Of a DNA stretch of 64,000 nt, positions 54,465-63,524 are shown in pieces. Source of the DNA: an uncultured Bacteroidales bacterium (GTDB lineage Bacteria; Bacteroidota; Bacteroidia; Bacteroidales; Bacteroidaceae); contig CADCBH010000018.1 in the NCBI GenBank assembly GCA_902799655.1, forward strand, positions 1 to 64,000, written 5' to 3'. The position numbers and the translations under genes are program-made. The notes beneath the pieces were generated by a model. That model made no database searches, had not been told where the DNA came from, and saw nothing but the letters and a program-made list of their open reading frames with translations. Position 1 is the first letter of the stretch, and every line of letters begins with the position of its first letter.

Positions 54465-54538
54465 GTCGGCATAGCTCAGCTGGTTAGAGTATCACCTTGA
54501 CATGGTGGGGGTCCTTGGTTCGAGTCCAAGTGTCGACA
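54465..54538 (+). tRNA. tRNA-Val(GAC)
   Basis: 74 nt. Acceptor GTCGGCA pairs with TGTCGAC (one G-T). The anticodon stem TCACC/GGTGG leaves the loop TTGACAT, so the anticodon is GAC (Val), not GTC (Asp). CCA is not encoded. Confidence 0.93.
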
Positions 54539-54541
54539 CAC

Positions 54542-54580
54542 AAAAAAAAAGTGGCTGAATGGTTCAGTCACTTCTTTTTT
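54542..54580. terminator. Bidirectional terminator between convergent tRNA genes
   Basis: AAGTGGCTGAA (54549-54559), loop TGG, TTCAGTCACTT (54563-54573), flanked by A9 and T6. It ends both tRNA-Val (+) and tRNA-Leu (-). Confidence 0.92.
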
Positions 54581-54589
54581 CTTGCTGTG

Positions 54590-54673
54590 TGCCGCGAGCG
54601 GGACTCGAACCCGCACAGCTGCAATAGCCAAGGGATTTTAAGTCCCTCGTGTCTACCATTCCACCATCGCGGC
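54590..54673 (-). tRNA. tRNA-Leu(TAA)
   Basis: 84 nt with a long variable arm, as expected for Leu. Acceptor GCCGCGA pairs with TCGCGGC and A73 follows. Anticodon loop CTTAAAA gives TAA. CCA is not encoded. Confidence 0.96.
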
Positions 54674-54687
54674 ATCGTAAGCGGTTG

Positions 54688-54719
54688 CAAAGGTATGAAA
54701 AATTTAGCTCACAGCCAAA
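54688..54719 (-). promoter_or_regulatory. Promoter of tRNA-Leu(TAA)
   Basis: TTTG (54716-54719), 20 nt, then TACCTTTG (54688-54695) on the minus strand. Confidence 0.78.
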
Positions 54720-54733
54720 TTTTTCATCAAGAA

Positions 54734-55324
54734 TTATCTTCGGAACACGCTGACTAGACCAAAAGGGCCCGTTGTAGCGGCAACATACTTCTCAAGACCA
54801 GTGTCTCCTTCCTCACCATTCAGGAGGATACCGCCATTATTCATGTCATATTTCCTACCACACTTGCTACATGTGGCAATACCCGTACCAGCCATCGTGA
54901 CGCGGTAGTTAGGACTGATGGTATTGTTCTCACGGCGCACGCAATTAGGGCATTGCACGTCGTAACCGACAAAACCACCATTCATCCCATCGGTATTCAA
55001 TGTCTGAAAACCCACAATGATGCCATTATTCAGTCCAAGGACGAAGTTTGCCTGAGACTCTTCGGCAGACTCAGGTTTCTGCGAAGTCAAACCATCACTA
55101 TTCTGGAAATGCAGGTATTTGACACCTGCACGAGTTGACTCAGTTATCAAACAGAAGACACCACGCGAGGCGCCATCGAGTGCAGTAGCCAGCGTTGCAT
55201 CGTTGTGAATCTGGTTATTATAGGAAAAACGGCAATACCATGAGCTATACTCCGGCTCAGCAGCACAGGCGAGCAGACATAAGAGAGCCAAAGGGTAAAA
55301 GATCAGAAGAGCCGTCTTTCTCAT
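54734..55324 (-). CDS. Lipoprotein with two CxxC pairs, unknown
   Basis: The protein has 196 residues. The signal is MRKTALLIFYPLALLCLLACA (lipobox LLAC). A beta-rich middle part ends with two Cys pairs: CPNC (about 127) and CSKCGRKYDMNNGGI (about 152). The spacing looks like a zinc ribbon or a Rieske-like remnant without the His pair, so zinc is the better guess. The final residues, YVAATTGPFGLVSVFRR, are conserved-looking. It overlaps the argH stop by 4 nt and is co-transcribed. I do not know its function. Confidence 0.8.
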   Translation of the reverse strand: MRKTALLIFYPLALLCLLACAAEPEYSSWYCRFSYNNQIHNDATLATALDGASRGVFCLITESTRAGVKYLHFQNSDGLTSQKPESAEESQANFVLGLNNGIIVGFQTLNTDGMNGGFVGYDVQCPNCVRRENNTISPNYRVTMAGTGIATCSKCGRKYDMNNGGILLNGEEGDTGLEKYVAATTGPFGLVSVFRR

Positions 55325-56658
55325 TGCAGCAATCGTTTTTCAGCCTCAGTCATTCGCTCAAAGCCAAAGCCGTCGAGGACTTGATTCATTAAAGTCTGGA
55401 TGCGATCGTTACATAGATTACCGATAGAGCCCTCATGGGTATGATGAATCGCCTTATTAGGTGTAAAGGAGCCTGCCTCGATATCGAGACCCACTTTCTT
55501 ATAAGCGTCACGGAAAGGCATACCTTCGACTGCCAAACGGTTCACCTCCTCAACGGAGAACATCGGGTCATACATCGGATTGTCAAGGATATCCTCGCGC
55601 ACTTCTATTTTATTAATAATGTAAGCTGCCATCTGCAAGCAGTCTTTCAGTTCGTCGAAAGCTGGCAGGAATACCTCCTTGATGATTTGCAGGTCGCGGA
55701 AGTAGCCTACGGGCAGGTTATTCATAATGAGCGTCACCTGCTGGGGCAAAGCCTGCAACTTATTGCTCTTAGCACGAATCAACTCGAAAACATCGGGATT
55801 CTTCTTATGAGGCATGATGCTTGAGCCCGTAGTACATTCCTTAGGCAGTTTAACAAACGAGAAATTCTGAGAATTAAACAGACAGGCATCAAAAGCCATC
55901 TTAGCTAACGTTCCAGCGATGGTAGCAATGGCAAAACCTACATTGCGTTCCATCTTTCCTCTTCCCATCTGAGCATAAACCACGTTATAATCCATCGAGT
56001 CGAAGCCCAACAGATCAGTCGTCATCTGACGGTTCAAGGGGAACGAACTTCCATAGCCTGCAGCAGAACCTAAAGGATTACGATTGGTCATCTTGTAAGC
56101 TGCCTGAAGGAAAAGCATATCGTCGGTCAGGCTCTCAGCATAAGCGCCAAACCACAAACCAAACGATGAAGGCATAGCAACCTGTAGGTGGGTATAGCCA
56201 GGCATCAACACCTGCTGATACTGTTCACTCTTCTGGATGAGTTCATCAAATAGCACCTTTACACCATCAGCTATCTCCATCAGTTCATGACGGGTAAAAA
56301 GTTTGAGGTCAACGAGCACCTGATCGTTACGAGAACGTCCAGAGTGGATTTTCTTTCCCATATCGCCTAACTTACGTGTCAGCATCAGTTCCACCTGAGA
56401 ATGCACATCCTCGATGCCATCTTCTATGCAGAACTCACCACGCTCACAGAGCCGATAGATGGCCTTCAACTCAGCCAACAGCAAAGGGAGTTCATCTTTT
56501 CCTATCAAGCCGATGCTCTCCAACATGGTGATATGAGCCATTGAGCCCAATACATCGTATTTGGCCAGATAGAGGTCCATCTCACGGTCGCGACCGACGG
56601 TGAAGCGCTCAATCTCGGCATTCACCTCGAAATTCTTTTCCCACAGTTTGTTTGCCAT
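55321..56658 (-). CDS. argH: Argininosuccinate lyase
   Basis: Splits argininosuccinate to arginine and fumarate. The protein has 445 residues, slightly shorter than the usual 460. The superfamily signature is TGSSIMPHKKNPD (about 276-288). Substrate sites are HSGRSRNDQ (about 106-114) and PGYTHLQVAMPSSFG. It is followed by a lipoprotein gene by overlap. Upstream lies a palindromic spacer (56669-56702). No other arg gene is in the window. Confidence 0.96.
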   Translation of the reverse strand: MANKLWEKNFEVNAEIERFTVGRDREMDLYLAKYDVLGSMAHITMLESIGLIGKDELPLLLAELKAIYRLCERGEFCIEDGIEDVHSQVELMLTRKLGDMGKKIHSGRSRNDQVLVDLKLFTRHELMEIADGVKVLFDELIQKSEQYQQVLMPGYTHLQVAMPSSFGLWFGAYAESLTDDMLFLQAAYKMTNRNPLGSAAGYGSSFPLNRQMTTDLLGFDSMDYNVVYAQMGRGKMERNVGFAIATIAGTLAKMAFDACLFNSQNFSFVKLPKECTTGSSIMPHKKNPDVFELIRAKSNKLQALPQQVTLIMNNLPVGYFRDLQIIKEVFLPAFDELKDCLQMAAYIINKIEVREDILDNPMYDPMFSVEEVNRLAVEGMPFRDAYKKVGLDIEAGSFTPNKAIHHTHEGSIGNLCNDRIQTLMNQVLDGFGFERMTEAEKRLLQ

Positions 56659-56668
56659 GTTTTTTTTT

Positions 56669-56702
56669 CGTTATTACGTTATAACGTTATATCGTTATTA
56701 CG
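56669..56702. repeat. Palindromic CGTTAT repeats before argH
   Basis: CGTTATTACG occurs at 56669 and 56693, flanking ACGTTATAACGT. This may be an operator or a simple repeat. It lies 10 nt upstream of the argH ATG. Confidence 0.5.
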
Positions 56703-56706
56703 ACCT

Positions 56707-57120
56707 TTACACATAAGGAATCTGCGAAAGGGCATCGGCGATTTTCTCGACACCATCTTGCAAGGGGCCACTAACCATGCCTTTCAGCATAAAGGGGATG
56801 TCTGCCTGAACAGTAACCTTCATTTTGCTATTGGCAGAATCTACAGGCAACACCTGAATCCACAGGTTGAAGGGTAATGGTGACTGTTCGGTCTCAAACT
56901 TCACACACTTGTTCTCTTCACGGTCGCAAATGCGCAACTTGATGGTGCCAACAGGTGACACACTGACCTGCACACTGTCATTATCGAACTGAAAATCCTG
57001 TAACTTGTCCTGTGGCACACGGTCACGGACACGCTCCAGATTACTCAAGTCACTGATATTGCGATACACATTCTCTACAGGATATGGTATCTGCTTGATG
57101 CTACTTTCAAATTTTGTCAT
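56707..57120 (-). CDS. SRPBCC (START-like) family protein
   Basis: The protein has 137 residues from ATG 57120, overlapping the pyrE stop by 4 nt (ATGA). It begins KFESSIKQIPYPVENVYRNISDLSNLERVRDRVP and ends MVSGPLQDGVEKIADALSQIPYV, matching small polyketide-cyclase/START-like folds that bind hydrophobic ligands. The ligand is unknown. Coupling to pyrE is positional only. Confidence 0.82.
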   Translation of the reverse strand: MTKFESSIKQIPYPVENVYRNISDLSNLERVRDRVPQDKLQDFQFDNDSVQVSVSPVGTIKLRICDREENKCVKFETEQSPLPFNLWIQVLPVDSANSKMKVTVQADIPFMLKGMVSGPLQDGVEKIADALSQIPYV

Positions 57121-57749
57121 TGTTTCCAAGTACTTGGTGATTGTCTCCATTCGGCCAAAACAGCCTTATCTGCTTCACTAATATAACCCGTCTCGGCAGC
57201 CTGCTCCAAAACGGCAGCATAGTCGCTCAGCGTCACCAGTTTGACGCCTGCCTGACGGAAAGCCTCTTCTGCTACTGGGAATCCATAGGTAAACGAAGCC
57301 ACCATACCGATGACCTCAACCCCATATTGACGCAATGCCTCGACAGCCTTCAGACTGCTGCCACCAGTGGAAATCAAGTCTTCCACGACGATAACCTTTG
57401 CCCCCTGCTCCAACTCGCCTTCAACCTGATTGCCCATACCATGGTCTTTGGGCTTAGGACGCACATAAGCATAAGGCAGTCCCAACTCATCTGCCACCAG
57501 AGCGCCCTGTGCTATAGCTCCCGTAGCCACTCCTGCCACAGCCTCTGCTTCAGGGAAGTGCTGCTGAATCAGGTGACACAATTCTAATTTCACGAAAGAA
57601 CGCACATCGGCAAAACCCAATGTCTTGCGATTGTCTGTATAGATGGGTGATTTCCACCCTGACGCCCATGTAAAGGGCTCGTTGGGCTGAAGCTTGATAG
57701 CTTTGATGTCCATCAGCTTCTGTGCAAAAAGTTTCTTGATAGTATCCAT
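57117..57749 (-). CDS. pyrE: Orotate phosphoribosyltransferase
   Basis: Converts orotate and PRPP to OMP in pyrimidine synthesis. The protein has 210 residues. The PRPP motif is VIVVEDLISTGGSSLKAVEAL (about 120-140). Other family sequences are FTWASGWKSPIYTDNRKTLGF and AGVATGAIAQGALVADELGLPYAYVRPKPKDHG. It heads the pyrE-SRPBCC pair. Promoter at 57782. Confidence 0.96.
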   Translation of the reverse strand: MDTIKKLFAQKLMDIKAIKLQPNEPFTWASGWKSPIYTDNRKTLGFADVRSFVKLELCHLIQQHFPEAEAVAGVATGAIAQGALVADELGLPYAYVRPKPKDHGMGNQVEGELEQGAKVIVVEDLISTGGSSLKAVEALRQYGVEVIGMVASFTYGFPVAEEAFRQAGVKLVTLSDYAAVLEQAAETGYISEADKAVLAEWRQSPSTWKQ

Positions 57750-57781
57750 ATCTTTTACCTATTATTATTCCTAATCGGCGA

Positions 57782-57789
57782 CAAAGTTA
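57782..57789 (-). promoter_or_regulatory. pyrE promoter (-7 box)
   Basis: TAACTTTG on the minus strand, 32 nt before ATG 57749. Confidence 0.6.
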
Positions 57790-57863
57790 CTAAGAAAATA
57801 TGAAATATACATGAATTGTTAAGAATAATTTAAACCTTTTCGCATGAATGACGTCAAAGTGGC

Positions 57864-60419
57864 ATGATGCAAAAACTGCTATTCTCTATTTTCGCTGCAC
57901 TATGTGTGCTAACTGCCACGGCACAAGGTACCGTTAAAGGCAAGGTTATTGATAAGCAGACCGACGAGGTTCTGCAGTTTGTAAACGTTGTGGTTCAGAC
58001 CGCTGCCGGCAAGCATGTCAAAGGAGCCATCACGGATGCCACAGGTCACTTTAATATTGGTGGGCTGAAAGATGGAGCCTACCAATTACAGGTGTCTTTT
58101 GTAGGCTACAAGACCTTGACGCGCAAGTTCGACATTTCTGCAGGCCAGCGCAATGTTCACTTCAACGCACTCTATCTGGCGGAAGACGCCAAAACACTTC
58201 GTGAAGTTCAGGTGACAGGTCAGCGCTCGCAGATGAAACTGGAGGTCGACCGCAAGGTATTCAGCGTAGACCAGGTGCTGGCCGCAGCAGGTGGTAACGT
58301 AACCGACCTGTTGGAGAGTATTCCCAGCATAGAAGTGACGACAGATGGCGAGATATCGTTACGTGGAAACTCCAGCGTTGAAGTATGGATTAATGGTAAA
58401 GCCAGCGGTCTGACTACCGACAACCGCTATGAGATCCTTCAGCAGATTCCGGCAGAAAGCATTGAGAAGATTGAGGTCATTGACAACCCCTCAGCCAAGT
58501 TCTCGCCAGAAGGCTCTGCAGGTATCATCAACATCGTTCTGAAACGTGACCGCAAGGCTGGCTACTATGGGTCCTTGCAGGTAGGTGCCAACAACAATAA
58601 GGGATATAATGCCAGTGGCAATGTCAACTACTCCAGTGGTCCACTCGACGCCTATGTCAATATTGGATACCGCAAGCGTGGAGGCAGTGGTGGCAGTAAG
58701 AGCGAACAACACTACAAGCAAACCAACGAATACCAAAACTACACCAGCGAGAGCGAGAACAAAGGCAACAACCTCTTTACGCGTGCCGGACTCACATGGC
58801 ATCTCACAACCAAAGATGACATTTCCTTGGGAGGTATGTTTCTTTACGGCAAGCCTACTAATACGACAACGACACCATACCATTATGGAACCATAGGTGC
58901 TTCGCAAGACAGCTACCAGATGTTCCGCCTGAATGAAGGTGGCGGCAGTCGCCATATGTATCATGGGGAGTTGGGCTATGAGCATCGTTTCAGTGACGTA
59001 CACAAACTGACGGCCCATGGTGCTTATCACCGTTGGATGAGTGACAACGAGAATACTTACCGCGACTCGACAACATACCTGACAATATCACCCGAATCTG
59101 CCGGACAGTCTAAGTACCACTTCCAATCACGTCCCGCCTACGTGCGCAACTACTCATGGGAGTTCAAGCTAGACTATGAGAACCAAATCTCTCAAAACTT
59201 CAAATTGGAAGCAGGCTATAACGGCCGTTTCTCACATGAGAACACGCCCCAGGAGTCTTTCGAGGCTGCCAACTGGGACGGAAGTGGCATGACGGAAGAC
59301 CAGAAATACTACAACAGGTTCATCTATAAGATGGACACACATGCCTTCTATACCACCGCTAATTTCAAGCTTGGTAAATGGGGCATTATGGCAGGTTTGC
59401 GAGGAGAATACTGGAAGGTTAACACGGAGAGCTATGACTATGCCCAAGAACATGGTACAGCAGCGAAAGACGCACCCTATAAGAAAGACTTCTTCGAACT
59501 CTTTCCCTCTCTGTTCCTGAACTACAATCTGACAGAAAGTGCCCAGTTACAACTGAATTACACGCGCCGTCTGCGTCGTCCTTGGGGTGGACAGCTCAAC
59601 TCTTTTAAAAATACGCGCGATGCATCGATGGTAGAATTCGGTAATCCTGAACTGACACCAGAATATACGCATTCGCTCTCACTCAACTTCCTGAAGACTT
59701 GGGCAGAGCATACGCTGAGCATCTCCACCTATTATCGTCCTACCACTGATGTCATGCAGCGCATCCGTTATCAGAACAGCTCCGACGGCATCATGTATAT
59801 GACCCAGAAAAACCTCACCAAGCGTCAAAGCATGGGTATTGAGATTATTGGCAAGAACAAGCTCTGGCGTATCCTTGATTTGACGACCACTGTCAACGGC
59901 TACTATAACAAACTCGATGGGTATGATTATATCATCGAAGGACAGCACGTCACTGGCGACGGAGACGAGAGCTTCTCATGGGATGCCCGTCTGCTAGCTT
60001 CACTCATACTGCCTTACGACCTGTCAGTACAAGCAACAGGGAACTATCGCTCACGAGGAGTCATCACCCAAGGATACCGCAAGCCAAACGGTTCATTGGA
60101 TCTGGGACTGCGCAAGAGTTTCTTTAACAAGACAATTGCTGTAGCACTCAACTGGCGCGACGTCTTCAACACCCGCCACTGGGAGAACTATACGGAGAGC
60201 GACACCTTCTGGCGTCATCAGAAAAACTGGCGCGACCCACGCATCAACATCCAGGTGACTTGGAACTTCGGCAATATGAACAACAAAAAGAATGAAGTGC
60301 GCGAAGACTACCAGCAGCCATCACCTCTTGACCAACAGCCGCCACAAGGCAATTTCCAGAACGGAAACAATGGGGCTTTCCAAAATGGAAATAATGGCGC
60401 TGGTGGAGGAGAAGAATAA
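57864..60419 (+). CDS. Outer-membrane beta-barrel receptor with carboxypeptidase-regulatory-like N-terminus
   Basis: The protein has 851 residues with signal peptide MMQKLLFSIFAALCVLTATAQ. The N-terminal CarboxypepD_reg-like domain (GTVKGKVIDKQTDEVLQFVNVVVQTAAGKHVKGAITDATGHFNIGGLKDGAYQLQVSFVGYKTL, 22-85) is followed by a plug (VTDLLESIPSIEVTTDGEISLRGNSSVEVWINGKASGL, about 145-182) and a barrel. The tail, NNGAFQNGNNGAGGGEE, is Asn/Gly-rich. This belongs to the TonB-type barrel group without SusD partner. The ligand is unknown. A 7-codon frame (57844-57867) ends on its start codon. Confidence 0.88.
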   Translation: MMQKLLFSIFAALCVLTATAQGTVKGKVIDKQTDEVLQFVNVVVQTAAGKHVKGAITDATGHFNIGGLKDGAYQLQVSFVGYKTLTRKFDISAGQRNVHFNALYLAEDAKTLREVQVTGQRSQMKLEVDRKVFSVDQVLAAAGGNVTDLLESIPSIEVTTDGEISLRGNSSVEVWINGKASGLTTDNRYEILQQIPAESIEKIEVIDNPSAKFSPEGSAGIINIVLKRDRKAGYYGSLQVGANNNKGYNASGNVNYSSGPLDAYVNIGYRKRGGSGGSKSEQHYKQTNEYQNYTSESENKGNNLFTRAGLTWHLTTKDDISLGGMFLYGKPTNTTTTPYHYGTIGASQDSYQMFRLNEGGGSRHMYHGELGYEHRFSDVHKLTAHGAYHRWMSDNENTYRDSTTYLTISPESAGQSKYHFQSRPAYVRNYSWEFKLDYENQISQNFKLEAGYNGRFSHENTPQESFEAANWDGSGMTEDQKYYNRFIYKMDTHAFYTTANFKLGKWGIMAGLRGEYWKVNTESYDYAQEHGTAAKDAPYKKDFFELFPSLFLNYNLTESAQLQLNYTRRLRRPWGGQLNSFKNTRDASMVEFGNPELTPEYTHSLSLNFLKTWAEHTLSISTYYRPTTDVMQRIRYQNSSDGIMYMTQKNLTKRQSMGIEIIGKNKLWRILDLTTTVNGYYNKLDGYDYIIEGQHVTGDGDESFSWDARLLASLILPYDLSVQATGNYRSRGVITQGYRKPNGSLDLGLRKSFFNKTIAVALNWRDVFNTRHWENYTESDTFWRHQKNWRDPRINIQVTWNFGNMNNKKNEVREDYQQPSPLDQQPPQGNFQNGNNGAFQNGNNGAGGGEE

Positions 60420-60437
60420 AAAAAATCTCATTTTTTC

Positions 60438-60468
60438 TTTGATATTCCCTCGATTTGCACTACCTTTG
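60438..60468 (+). promoter_or_regulatory. Promoter of the thiamine operon
   Basis: TTTG (60438-60441), 19 nt, then TACCTTTG (60461-60468), upstream of the TPP riboswitch. Confidence 0.78.
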
Positions 60469-60479
60469 CACCCGCATTA

Positions 60480-60516
60480 GCAATGCGAAGCCACACTTTG
60501 TACCTTTAGGTCAAAG
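60480..60516. repeat. Dispersed CCACACTTTG/GGTCAAAG repeat
   Basis: GCAATG, then GCCACACTTTG, a short spacer, and GGTCAAAGA. The same parts in the same order lie at 15356-15385 inside element D. It is imperfectly palindromic. Confidence 0.6.
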
Positions 60517-60528
60517 ATTGTGCTTATC

Positions 60529-60623
60529 AAGGGGTGCTCACGGGTGTGGGCTGAGATGATACCCTCCAAACCTGATACGGGTAATGCCGGCGTAGGGATG
60601 ATAGAGTAACTGAACGACCCCTT
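60529..60623 (+). promoter_or_regulatory. TPP (THI box) riboswitch
   Basis: P1 AAGGGGT (60529-60535) pairs with ACCCCTT (60617-60623). The TPP-binding core shows GGGCTGAGA, ATACCC, CCTGAT and GGGTAATGCCGGCGTAGGGA. Just downstream CCTTATTT (60620-60627) can pair with AAATAAGG (60641-60648), hiding the ribosome site of the receptor gene at 60656. Control is therefore probably at translation. Confidence 0.95.
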
Positions 60624-60655
60624 ATTTTGTATTAATTATTAAATAAGGAAAAGAA

Positions 60656-62926
60656 ATGAGATTGTTTTTCATGATGGCATTTTTAGCTGCAACGACAGCA
60701 CATGCCCTCGAGTTGGACACGCTGAAAAGCGTAGAGTTACAGAATGTCCAGGTAGTATCAACGCGAGCTTCAAACAAAACGCCTATAGCGTTTACTAACA
60801 TGAACAAGGAACAGCTAAAAGCTGTCAACTATGGACAAGACATACCTTATCTATTATCGCTGACACCCAGCGTCACAATGACATCTGACGCAGGAAATGG
60901 AATTGGTTATACGTCTTTGCGTGTTCGAGGCACCGATCCCAGCCGCATCAACATCACAGCCAACGGCATTCCCATGAACGATGCTGAAAGCGCTCAGCTC
61001 TACTGGGTCAATATGGGTGACTTTGCCAGCAGCGTACAGTCTATGCAGATACAGCGCGGTGTAGGAACATCTACTAATGGTGCTGGCGCTTTCGGTGCTA
61101 CGCTGAACATGCAGACTGAGAACATTGGGATAAAACCTTACATCGGGCTGGATCTCAGCGGTGGTTCTTATTACAGCCATAAAGAGACATTGCGCTTCGG
61201 TACCGGACTCATCAATGAACATTGGGGACTACAAGGCCGACTGAGCAATATCGGTTCGAAGGGTTATCTGGACCGAGCTTCCACCAAATTGAACTCCTAC
61301 TTCCTGCAGGCAGGTTGGTTTGGCGACAACACCGTCATCAAATTCATCACATGGAATGGTATCGAAGAGACCTACCATGCATGGAACTATACGTCTAAGT
61401 ATGAACAAAGCCTCTATGGTCGAACCTACAACTCGTGTGGCGAGTATTGGGATGAGAATGGCAATCGTCACTATTATGACGGACAAACCGACAACTATCA
61501 CCAACAGAACTATCAGTTGCTATGGAACCAGCAACTCTCACAAGTTTTGAACCTGAATGTTGCTGCTCATTACACCAAGGGCCAAGGGTATTACGAGGAG
61601 TATAAAACGGGACGCAAATTGGTAGAGTATCTCCCCATATCCTTAATATCATCCAGCACTGACCCCAAGACGCTGAAGAGCGACTTGATACGCCAGAAAA
61701 AGATGGATAACGACTTCTATGCCGTCGTCGCTTCACTGGTATATAACAGTCATGAGGGCATTGAAGCCATCATAGGCGGTGGTTGGAATATGTACGATGG
61801 TGATCACTATGGACAGGTCAAGTGGGTCAAGAATGTGCCACAAGGATTTGAGCTACAGCCTGACTTTGAGTATTATCGCAACAACGCCAAAAAGACTGAC
61901 TGGAACGTCTATAGCAAGATCAACTATGACATTCTGCCTGGACTGAACGCCTTCATCGACCTGCAATACCGCCATATAGGCTACAAGATGCAAGACCCAG
62001 GCGACTGGTATGGGGCCAATCCTGATGGAAAGATCGTCATCGACGACAAGTTCGATTTCTTCAACCCTAAGTTCGGATTGAACTACGACATTACTCCCAA
62101 CCACAAGGTTTATGCCTCGTACGCCATTGCTCATAAAGAACCGACCCGCAACGACTATGAGGACAATATAGGTACCGATCTGAAGGCTGAGCGACTAAAC
62201 GACCTCGAGGTGGGCTATAAGTTCCGTAGCGAGGAGTTCTCAGTAGGCATCAACCTCTACTATATGGCCTATAAGGACCAGTTTGTGCTGACGGGAGAGC
62301 TGAACAATATCGGTGAGGCCATCGCTAAAAACGTGGGCAAGAGCTACAGACTGGGTGTAGAGTTGGAGGCCGCCTGGCAACCTGTCAACTGGTTCCGTTG
62401 GGATGCTAATGCGACGTTCTCGAAAAACCGTGCGAAGGACTGGGAAGTGACGCTGATAGACGGTTCAGTGGAGAATCTTGGCGACACCCCGCTGTCGTTC
62501 TCGCCAAATGTGATATTCAACGACATCTACACTTTCAATTACAAGGGTTTGAAGGCAAGCATCCACAGCCAATATGTAGGTGATCAGTATCTGACGAATA
62601 CAGGATTCAAAAGCTACCAGACACTCGACGACAACGGACAACCCGTCGATGTCAGCATGATGCTTGACGGCCACTTCTCCACCAACATCGATTTGAGCTA
62701 CAACATCAAGTTACCCAAGCTGGGATTGAAAGATGTGACGATCGGCATGACGCTCTACAACATCTTCTCTTCCAAATTCGACAACAATGGTTGGGCTGCA
62801 CCAGCCTTCGACAAGAAGAACGGCCAACTTGTTGCCACTGGCTGGGACACCTCAGACCAGTACGAGGCAGGCTTTGCGCCCTCTGCTCCATTTAACATGA
62901 TGGCACATTTGTCTATCAATTTTTAG
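60656..62926 (+). CDS. TonB-dependent receptor for thiamine
   Basis: The protein has 756 residues with signal peptide MRLFFMMAFLAATTAHA. The plug (NKEQLKAVNYGQDIPYLLSLTPSVTMTSDAGNGIGYTSLRVRGTDPSRINITANGIPMND, about 50-110) and a barrel ending NMMAHLSINF are clear. It lacks the carboxypeptidase-like N-terminal domain. Position right after a TPP riboswitch and before pnuT and a thiamine pyrophosphokinase gene matches the known Bacteroidetes thiamine uptake operon (OMthi-pnuT-tnr3). It would bring thiamine across the outer membrane with TonB. Ligand is assigned by context. Confidence 0.92.
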   Translation: MRLFFMMAFLAATTAHALELDTLKSVELQNVQVVSTRASNKTPIAFTNMNKEQLKAVNYGQDIPYLLSLTPSVTMTSDAGNGIGYTSLRVRGTDPSRINITANGIPMNDAESAQLYWVNMGDFASSVQSMQIQRGVGTSTNGAGAFGATLNMQTENIGIKPYIGLDLSGGSYYSHKETLRFGTGLINEHWGLQGRLSNIGSKGYLDRASTKLNSYFLQAGWFGDNTVIKFITWNGIEETYHAWNYTSKYEQSLYGRTYNSCGEYWDENGNRHYYDGQTDNYHQQNYQLLWNQQLSQVLNLNVAAHYTKGQGYYEEYKTGRKLVEYLPISLISSSTDPKTLKSDLIRQKKMDNDFYAVVASLVYNSHEGIEAIIGGGWNMYDGDHYGQVKWVKNVPQGFELQPDFEYYRNNAKKTDWNVYSKINYDILPGLNAFIDLQYRHIGYKMQDPGDWYGANPDGKIVIDDKFDFFNPKFGLNYDITPNHKVYASYAIAHKEPTRNDYEDNIGTDLKAERLNDLEVGYKFRSEEFSVGINLYYMAYKDQFVLTGELNNIGEAIAKNVGKSYRLGVELEAAWQPVNWFRWDANATFSKNRAKDWEVTLIDGSVENLGDTPLSFSPNVIFNDIYTFNYKGLKASIHSQYVGDQYLTNTGFKSYQTLDDNGQPVDVSMMLDGHFSTNIDLSYNIKLPKLGLKDVTIGMTLYNIFSSKFDNNGWAAPAFDKKNGQLVATGWDTSDQYEAGFAPSAPFNMMAHLSINF

Positions 62927-62939
62927 TTCGTAGTTAGAA

Positions 62940-63524
62940 ATGACACTGGACTGGCTTGACATATTGACCACGATACTCGGCCTGATATATATCTGGCTGG
63001 AGTATCGTGCTCATATCGCCCTATGGGTAGTAGGCATCATCATGCCAGCCCTTGACATCATACTCTACTGGCAACACGGATTGTATGGCGATGCAGGTAT
63101 GGCATGCTATTACACACTGGCTGCCTTCTACGGCCTCTTTATCTGGAAATTCAAAAAGACGCGCAAGAAGAAAGAGCCGCTTCCCATCATCTACATGCCT
63201 CGCCGTCAATACCTGCCTGCCATTGTGTTCTTCTTCGTGGCATGGGCTGCCATCTATTATGTCCTGATCACGTGGACCGATTCCACCGTACCCGTCCTTG
63301 ACTCCTTTACCAACGCAATGTCTTTTGTCGGACTATGGGCATTGGCACGTAAATACCTGGAGCAGTGGTTGTTCTGGATGGTTGTCGATATTGTCTGCTG
63401 TGTACTCTATGTGCAAAAGGGCATTCCTTTCAAAGCCCTACTCTATGGTTTATATGTTGTCATAGCCATTGCCGGCTACTACAAGTGGAAGGGTATGGCG
63501 AAAAAAGTAAAGAGTGACCAATGA
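62940..63524 (+). CDS. pnuT: Thiamine transporter PnuT
   Basis: PnuC-family facilitator of 194 residues with about seven membrane helices: WLDILTTILGLIYIWLEYRAHIALWVVGIIMPALDIILYW (3-42), YTLAAFYGLFIW, AIVFFFVAWAAIYYVLITW and EQWLFWMVVDIVCCVLYV. The WxxW/VDxxxxxxY features of PnuC relatives are present. Riboswitch and neighbours point to thiamine rather than nicotinamide riboside. It starts 13 nt after the receptor and overlaps the next gene by 4 nt. Confidence 0.92.
   Translation: MTLDWLDILTTILGLIYIWLEYRAHIALWVVGIIMPALDIILYWQHGLYGDAGMACYYTLAAFYGLFIWKFKKTRKKKEPLPIIYMPRRQYLPAIVFFFVAWAAIYYVLITWTDSTVPVLDSFTNAMSFVGLWALARKYLEQWLFWMVVDIVCCVLYVQKGIPFKALLYGLYVVIAIAGYYKWKGMAKKVKSDQ

Noticed and set aside
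54465-54538. tRNA-Asp reading of the tRNA
   Set aside because: The only good anticodon stem (TCACC/GGTGG) places GAC, not GTC, in the anticodon.
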